Source: Pseudomonadota bacterium
Lineage (GTDB): Bacteria; Chloroflexota; UBA6077; JAJPHF01
Assembly: GCA_021325365.1 (NCBI GenBank)
Contig: JAJPHF010000123.1
Coordinates: 7,788-71,787 of the forward strand
Direction of reading: 5' to 3'
DNA length: 64,000 nt
The notes below the pieces were generated by a model. The model had not been told where the DNA came from and searched no databases. It was given only the letters and a program-made list of their open reading frames with translations. How positions within the stretch are numbered: position 1 is the first letter of the stretch; every line of letters starts with the position of its first letter. Of the stretch, positions 59,567 to 64,000 are shown piece after piece. The position numbers and the translations under genes are program-made.

Positions 59567-60709
59567 CTACGCGCTCAGCGCGAGGGGGCCGCGGGCCGCG
59601 AGCAGCGGAGCGGGGTCGGCCGCGGGCAGGCCGAGGGCGGCAGCGGTTGGCGCGCAGGTCACGCGGTCGCCCCAGATGGTGAGGCCGCGGGCCAGCGCCG
59701 GATCGGCGCGCAGGGCCGGCACCGTCCCGTCGACTACCAGCTCCTGCAGGTAAGGCAGGGTGGCATTGGTAAGCGCGAGGGTGGCCGTGCGCGGGACGAG
59801 CGCCGGCATGTTGGGCACGGCGTAATGTACGACGCCGGCTTCGACGTAGGTAGGCGCGGTGTGGGTGGTGGGGCGCGTCGTCGCCACGCAGCCGCCCTGG
59901 TCGACCGCCACGTCGACGATGGCGCTGCCCGGCGCCATCGCCTCGACCATCGCCCGCGACACGAGGACCGGCGCCCGCGCGCCCGGCACGAGCACGGCGC
60001 CCACCACCAGGTCCGCGCCGCTCACCGCCCGCGCGATGGCGTCGGCGCTGCCGATCAGGGTTTCCACGCGGCCGTGGTACGCCGCGTCGAGCCGGGCGAG
60101 GGCCGCGGGGTTTCGGTCGACGGCGAGCACCCGCGCGCCGAGCCCGACGGCGATCTGAACGGCGTTACTGCCCACGGTGCCGGCGCCGAGGACGACGACG
60201 CTGCCCGGCGGCACGCCCGGCACGCCGCCGAGCAGCACGCCGCGGCCGCCGTGGTCGGACTGGAGCAGGTTGGCGCCGACCTGCGCGGCCAGGCGTCCGG
60301 TGATGGCGCTCATGGGATAGAGCAGCGGCAGCGAGCCGTCGGCCGCCTGCACGGTCTCGTAGGCGATGGCGACGATGCCGCGCCCGAGCAGCCGCCGGGT
60401 GAGGTCCGGCGCGGCCGCCAGGTGGAGGTAGCAGAAGAGCGTCTGGCCGGCGTGCAGCAGCTCGGGCTCGCCGTCGACCGGCTCCTTGACCTTGACGACA
60501 AGGTTGCTGTCCGCGAACACGGCCGCGCGGTCGACGAGCGTCGCCCCCGCCGCCGCGTACTCGTCGTCGGGGAAGCCGCTAGCAACTCCGGCGCCGCGCT
60601 CGACCAGCACCCGCGCGCCGCCGGCGCACAGCGCCCGCGCGCCGTCCGGGGTGAGCGCCACGCGGCGCTCGCCGGTCTTGATCTCCCGGGGAATCCCGAC
60701 CACGGTCAT
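59567..60709 (-). CDS. ald: Alanine dehydrogenase
   Basis: Converts L-alanine and NAD to pyruvate, ammonia and NADH. The 380-residue product begins VVGIPREIKTGERRVALTPD, has the substrate-site VVKVKEPVDGE and FCYLHLAAAPDL, the NAD-binding Rossmann motif VVVLGAGTVGSNAVQIAVGLG near 170, and the family signature DVAVDQGGCVATTRPTTH. ATG 60709. It is bounded by a hairpin at its 3' end and appears monocistronic. No unusual features. Confidence 0.95.
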   Translation of the reverse strand: MTVVGIPREIKTGERRVALTPDGARALCAGGARVLVERGAGVASGFPDDEYAAAGATLVDRAAVFADSNLVVKVKEPVDGEPELLHAGQTLFCYLHLAAAPDLTRRLLGRGIVAIAYETVQAADGSLPLLYPMSAITGRLAAQVGANLLQSDHGGRGVLLGGVPGVPPGSVVVLGAGTVGSNAVQIAVGLGARVLAVDRNPAALARLDAAYHGRVETLIGSADAIARAVSGADLVVGAVLVPGARAPVLVSRAMVEAMAPGSAIVDVAVDQGGCVATTRPTTHTAPTYVEAGVVHYAVPNMPALVPRTATLALTNATLPYLQELVVDGTVPALRADPALARGLTIWGDRVTCAPTAAALGLPAADPAPLLAARGPLALSA

Positions 60710-60915
60710 AGTGGTCCCTCCTCAGATGGCCTCGGCCGCCGCGGCCAACGCTGGCCGCCCGGTCGGGCGCACGGTCGGGGCCACGCTGTCCCGACCGAGG
60801 TAGCGCGGGGGCTGCCGCGGCGCTCCCGGGCGTCGCCCGCTACCTAGAGGATACGTCGCGCGGACAATTTTTGACGCGCCCGTGCCACCCACGCCGCCCG
60901 GCGAGAAGGCAAGAT

Positions 60916-61683
60916 TCAGGCCAGCGGTGCCGCGAACCGCGGGCCGAGCAGCCGCGCGAGGTTCGCGACGGTAGCGGCGGCGACGGCGTCGACGGAGGCG
61001 CCGTGCAGCTCGGCGACGGCGGCGGCGACCAGGCGCACGTCGGCCGGCTCGGTGCTGCGGCCGGGGAGCGGGTAGGTGTCCGTTTCCAGGAGCAAGCGGT
61101 CGAGCGGCGTCGCGCGGATGGCGGCCCGCAACGCCGCGTTCGCGGGCCGCGTGACCGGCTTGCCGACCGACAGGTAGAGCCCGGCCGCCAGGTAGCCCTC
61201 GGCGAGCGCCTGGTCGCCGACGAAGTAGTGGATCGCGGCCCGCCCGGCCATGCCGGCAGCGGCCAGCAGCGCGAGCGCGTCGTCGGCGGCGTCCACGGCG
61301 TGGACGATCGCGGCAAGGCCGTGCTGGCGCGCGAGCCCTAGCTGGCGCCTGAAGGCGCGCCGCTGGTCGGCGGGCGGCGCCGCGGCCTCGCGGTAGTCAA
61401 GCCCGCACTCGCTCCACACGACCACGGCCGGATGAGCCGCGAGGGCGTCGAGGGACGTGTACACGCCATCGGGCTCGGCGCCGCGCACTCGAATCGGGTG
61501 CAGCCCCACGCCCGCGCGCAGCAGTGGATAGCGGGCCGCCAACCGCAAGCCGCGCCGCGAGCTAGCGACGTCGACGCCGGCTGTGACGACCACGCCGAGC
61601 CCCGCGGCCGCCGCGCGCGCGATCATCCCCGCCACGATCGGGCGTGGATAGCGATCGAGGTGGGAGTGGCAGTCGGTCAGCAC
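60916..61683 (-). CDS. TatD-family metal-dependent hydrolase
   Basis: A 255-residue TIM-barrel hydrolase (possible DNase). Metal-binding motifs: DCHSHLDRYPR at the N-terminus, the Glu of WSECGLDYREA, the His in IVHAVDAADDAL and IHYFVGD, and the Asp of LLLETDTYPLPG. Slightly shorter and more divergent than housekeeping TatD. ATG 61683. It lies 21 bp downstream of the unknown gene 61705-62511 and may be co-transcribed with it. A 206-bp gap without features separates it from ald. Confidence 0.87.
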   Translation of the reverse strand: MLTDCHSHLDRYPRPIVAGMIARAAAAGLGVVVTAGVDVASSRRGLRLAARYPLLRAGVGLHPIRVRGAEPDGVYTSLDALAAHPAVVVWSECGLDYREAAAPPADQRRAFRRQLGLARQHGLAAIVHAVDAADDALALLAAAGMAGRAAIHYFVGDQALAEGYLAAGLYLSVGKPVTRPANAALRAAIRATPLDRLLLETDTYPLPGRSTEPADVRLVAAAVAELHGASVDAVAAATVANLARLLGPRFAAPLA

Positions 61684-61704
61684 TTGGCTGGTCGCTCTCC
61701 GCCG

Positions 61705-62511
61705 TCAGCGATGGGGAGACGGCCTGCGGCGTCCCTCGCGCGCCGGCTGGCGGCTGTTTGCGGTCGGCTGATGGCTTTCCAACGCTAACTCCAGGCGGTC
61801 AACGGTGGCGGCCAACACGCGCAGCCGCCCGACGTCGAGCGCGCGGAGCGCCGCGGCGAGCGCCCGCCCGTCGGGGTGCTCGACCTGGAGGGTGAGCCGG
61901 CCGTCGCGGAAGGCGACCATCGTCGTGTCGGCGACGTCCGGCGCGCCGGCCACTGCGGCGTGGAACCGATTCACGGCGCTGAAGTTGGGCAGCGGGCTCA
62001 CCTCGACGCACACCTGATGAGCCGCCGAAGCGGCGTCGGCCGCCATCGCGGCGAGCGGCGCCAGGGTGGCGGGCGCGGCGGGCGACGGCGCCGCGGAAGC
62101 GGCGCAGGGGGCCGGCGGCGGGTCGTGCAACGGCGGCGTGGCGGCGGCACGGGCGTGCGCGTCGAGCGCGGCGCGCCAGCCCAGATCGTAGCCCGCCTGG
62201 AGGGCCTCGCGCAGCGGCGCCCGCACGAGCTCGCGCAGCCCGACGGCCAGCGTGCGCGCGACCAGCCGCGCCTGCTCCGCGGGAGACGCGCTCTCGGTCG
62301 CGGCCGCGCCGCGGAGCGCCGCCTCGATCAGCGCCGCCAACGCCGCGTCCAGGTCGCCGTCGGCACCGGGCTGGGGCACGCCGCGCCTCCCCTCGGGGGC
62401 GCGCTGCCGCCGCGTCCCCGCCGCATCCTCGGCCAGTCGCCCGCGCGCCGCCGCAGGCGCATCGGCCAAGCTACGATGAGTGTACCAGCCCCCGCGGGGT
62501 TGGCGAACCAA
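61705..62511 (-). CDS. Hypothetical protein with C-terminal ferredoxin-like/HMA-like domain
   Basis: A 268-residue product whose first 170 residues are low-complexity and Ala-rich with a coiled or helical part (PLREALQAGYDLGWRAALDA). The last 80 (HQVCVEVSPLPNFSAVNRFH to LAATVDRLELAL) look like a small beta-alpha-beta ferredoxin-like domain of the kind found in Chloroflexota regulators. I do not recognise the whole protein. The start at 62511 is TTG; a later TTG or GTG is possible, so the N-terminus is unsure. It diverges from the hrcA promoter, so CIRCE might also influence it. Confidence 0.5.
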   Translation of the reverse strand: MVRQPRGGWYTHRSLADAPAAARGRLAEDAAGTRRQRAPEGRRGVPQPGADGDLDAALAALIEAALRGAAATESASPAEQARLVARTLAVGLRELVRAPLREALQAGYDLGWRAALDAHARAAATPPLHDPPPAPCAASAAPSPAAPATLAPLAAMAADAASAAHQVCVEVSPLPNFSAVNRFHAAVAGAPDVADTTMVAFRDGRLTLQVEHPDGRALAAALRALDVGRLRVLAATVDRLELALESHQPTANSRQPAREGRRRPSPHR

Positions 62512-62573
62512 CCCCCCAGCGGCCCGCGCGGGGCGGCGATGGCGAGCCGGCTGCGTTCCTGGCCTATAGTTCC

Positions 62574-62602
62574 TTGATAATGGCTTGGCATGGTGGTATC
62601 AT
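62574..62602 (+). promoter_or_regulatory. Promoter of the hrcA-dnaK operon
   Basis: -35 TTGATA (62574-62579), exact 17-bp spacer, -10 TATCAT (62597-62602). The CIRCE element begins one base after the -10, so HrcA binding would block initiation. Confidence 0.75.
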
Positions 62603-62603
62603 C

Positions 62604-62630
62604 CTAGCACTCGTAGTCAACGAGTGCTAA
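62604..62630. promoter_or_regulatory. CIRCE operator (HrcA binding site)
   Basis: CTAGCACTC, 9-bp spacer GTAGTCAAC, GAGTGCTAA. One mismatch to the TTAGCACTC-N9-GAGTGCTAA consensus. The half-site GAGTGCTA shares its heptamer core GAGTGCT with the heptad repeat family, but the arrangement and position identify it as CIRCE. Confidence 0.95.
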
Positions 62631-62767
62631 TCTGGGCGGCTCAGGCGCCGGGCGCGCCTCGTTGCCGGCGGAGGCGCGCGGTTCCCCCCGGCTCCGCGGA
62701 TGGTGTACCCTGAGGCCGACTGGCCCCGGGGCCGCTCAAGACTCGCACTGCACGAGGGATGGGCCGG

Positions 62768-63793
62768 ATGCCCGCGGAACTGACGCCACGCCGCCAGTGG
62801 GTTCTCAAGTCGATCGTCGAAGAGTACGTCAGCTCGGCCACGCCCGTGTCGTCGGAGAGCGTCGCTCGCAAGGCGGCGACGCCGATCAGCACGGCGACGC
62901 TGCGCAACGAGATGGCCGCGCTCGAAGACCTCGGCTTGCTGCGCCACCCGCACACCTCGGCGGGCCGCGTGCCGTCCGACGCGGGGTATCGGTACTACGT
63001 CGAGTGCCTGATGGGGCCGGCCGAGCTGCAGCCGGCCGAGCGCCGCACGATCAACCACCAGTTCCACCAGGTCGAGTTCTCGATCGACGAGTGGCTAGCG
63101 TTGGGGCGGGCGGTGCTGGCCCAGGCGTTGCAGAACGCGGCGCTGGCCACGCCGCCGCTGGCCTCGCGCCCGAAGGTGCGGCGCATCGAGCTGGTGCCGC
63201 TGCAAGAGCATACGGTGCTGCTGGTCCTGATGTTGCAATCCGGTCACATTCGCCAGCAAATGCTACCGCTAGAGGAGCCGCTCGACCGCGAGGCGCTGAC
63301 GCGCCTGAGCAACAAGCTGAGCGCGGAGCTGGCGGGGCGCACCCTGGCCGGCGTCCGCAAGGCGGCGCTGGTGGCGCTCGGGGTGGAGCGCGAGGTGCTG
63401 CTCGCGATCGTGCGCGCGATGGAGCATACGGAACAACAGGGGCTGGAGGACGTATCCTACGAGGGGATCCGGTACATCGTTGCCCAGCCGGAGTTCGCGC
63501 AGAGCGCCAAGCTGCAGCCCATCGTGGCGGCGTTGGAGCACGGGCAGCTACTGGCGCCGGTACTCACGCAGGCGCTCACCGACGAGGGCGTGTGCGTGGT
63601 GATCGGCCGCGAGCAGCCCCACGAGACGATGCGCGAGTGCAGCGTCGTTATCATGGGCTACGGGCCAGAGCCCGAGCTGCGTGGGGTCGTGGGGATCGTC
63701 GGGCCAACCCGCATGCCCTACTGGCGCGCGGTGCCCCTCGTCCGCTTCGTCGGGACGCTGATCGACAGTCTGGTCCGCGAGTCACTACAGTAA
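62768..63793 (+). CDS. hrcA: Heat-inducible transcription repressor HrcA
   Basis: A 341-residue HrcA. N-terminal winged helix (LTPRRQWVLKSIVEEYVSSA, then TLRNEMAALEDLGLLRHPHT and TSAGRVPSDAGYRYYV), followed by the GAF-like dimerisation domain and C-terminal conserved CSVVIMGYGP and GPTRMPYWRAVPLV. It represses its own operon through CIRCE and needs GroEL or DnaK-linked folding. Start ATG 62768 is 9 bp after GAGGG; the ATG at 62759 directly abuts that site. Followed by dnaK after 94 bp containing a heptad hairpin. Confidence 0.96.
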   Translation: MPAELTPRRQWVLKSIVEEYVSSATPVSSESVARKAATPISTATLRNEMAALEDLGLLRHPHTSAGRVPSDAGYRYYVECLMGPAELQPAERRTINHQFHQVEFSIDEWLALGRAVLAQALQNAALATPPLASRPKVRRIELVPLQEHTVLLVLMLQSGHIRQQMLPLEEPLDREALTRLSNKLSAELAGRTLAGVRKAALVALGVEREVLLAIVRAMEHTEQQGLEDVSYEGIRYIVAQPEFAQSAKLQPIVAALEHGQLLAPVLTQALTDEGVCVVIGREQPHETMRECSVVIMGYGPEPELRGVVGIVGPTRMPYWRAVPLVRFVGTLIDSLVRESLQ

Positions 63794-63800
63794 GTAGCTC

Positions 63801-63872
63801 TCAGCCGTCAGCGCTCAGCAACCCGTCGTCGGCCGCCAAGCCGACTGCTGAGCGCTGAAAGCTGACGGCTGA
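63801..63872. repeat. Heptad hairpin element between hrcA and dnaK
   Basis: TCAG starts at 63801, 63808 and 63815; CTGA at 63848, 63855, 63862 and 63869. Outer arms TCAGCCGTCAGC (63801-63812) and GCTGACGGCTGA (63861-63872) pair perfectly, with a further inner GTCGGC/GCCGAC stem. It starts 7 bp after the hrcA stop and ends 15 bp before dnaK. Confidence 0.85.

Positions 63873-64000
<128 letters not shown>

Overview
The window is a high-GC bacterial chromosome segment with no insertion sequence, phage, tRNA, rRNA or CRISPR array that I can see. It carries an mraZ-led division and cell-wall cluster, HrcA with a CIRCE operator, a mycothiol-type DinB-fold protein, a prkA/yeaH/spoVR stress operon, an unlinked chemosensory operon and an aromatic acid/ring-cleavage set. 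My best guess is a Chloroflexota (Thermomicrobia-like) organism, possibly a metagenome-derived contig. The phylum is an inference from gene content and GC only.

Layout. 1-13600 (minus strand): a partial pgeF/yfiH, then ftsZ, ftsA, ftsQ, murB, murC (frameshifted), ftsW, murD, ftsI, ftsL, rsmH and mraZ, transcribed from a promoter upstream of mraZ that overlaps a five-fold GTGG array spaced 10 bp apart (probable MraZ operator). murE, murF, mraY, murG and ddl are not in the cluster. 13916-23355 (minus): a DEDDh exonuclease and a chemosensory operon cheW-cheR-cheW-mcp-cheA-cheB-hpt/rec, with no flagellar genes nearby. 23408-28731 (plus): a branched-chain-amino-acid-type ABC transporter (lipoprotein, two ATPases, two permeases). 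28744-33856 (minus): methyltransferase, anchored dimethylformamidase-like protein, benzoate-CoA ligase-like enzyme and a DinB/SCP2-like protein. 33990-37065: a Tat-exported polysaccharide deacetylase, then a two-gene flavoprotein/2Fe-2S oxidoreductase. 37613-41506: TANGO2-like protein, small membrane protein, ribosome-hibernation-like protein, eRF1-like protein and an AT-rich patch. 41593-46048: VOC protein, aldehyde dehydrogenase, LigB-LigA fused dioxygenase, DUF72 protein and a small zinc-ribbon/AT-hook protein. 46599-50758: SNF2 helicase plus SWIM partner. 50849-54284: secreted protein, two membrane proteins, a divergent Lgt-like protein and a zf-HC2 anti-sigma-like protein with a long structured leader. 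54696-59263 (minus): spoVR, yeaH and prkA. 59567-62511 (minus): alanine dehydrogenase, TatD hydrolase and an unknown protein. 62574-64000 (plus): CIRCE-controlled hrcA and the start of dnaK.

The most unusual property is a set of dispersed short repeats. One family is heptad based: TCAG or its complement CTGA recurs every 7 bp. It forms hairpins between operon genes (ftsA/ftsZ, yeaH/prkA, hrcA/dnaK, before livF), makes a 12-copy perfect array before an aldehyde dehydrogenase gene, and runs in frame into the 5' coding ends of murB, rsmH, livG and a DUF2085 gene; it also supplies the lgt-like stop codon. GC-rich hairpin families lie between genes and also inside murD and the TANGO2-like gene, in frame. 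No wholly new multi-gene system is obvious; these repeats and the MraZ operator are the best leads.
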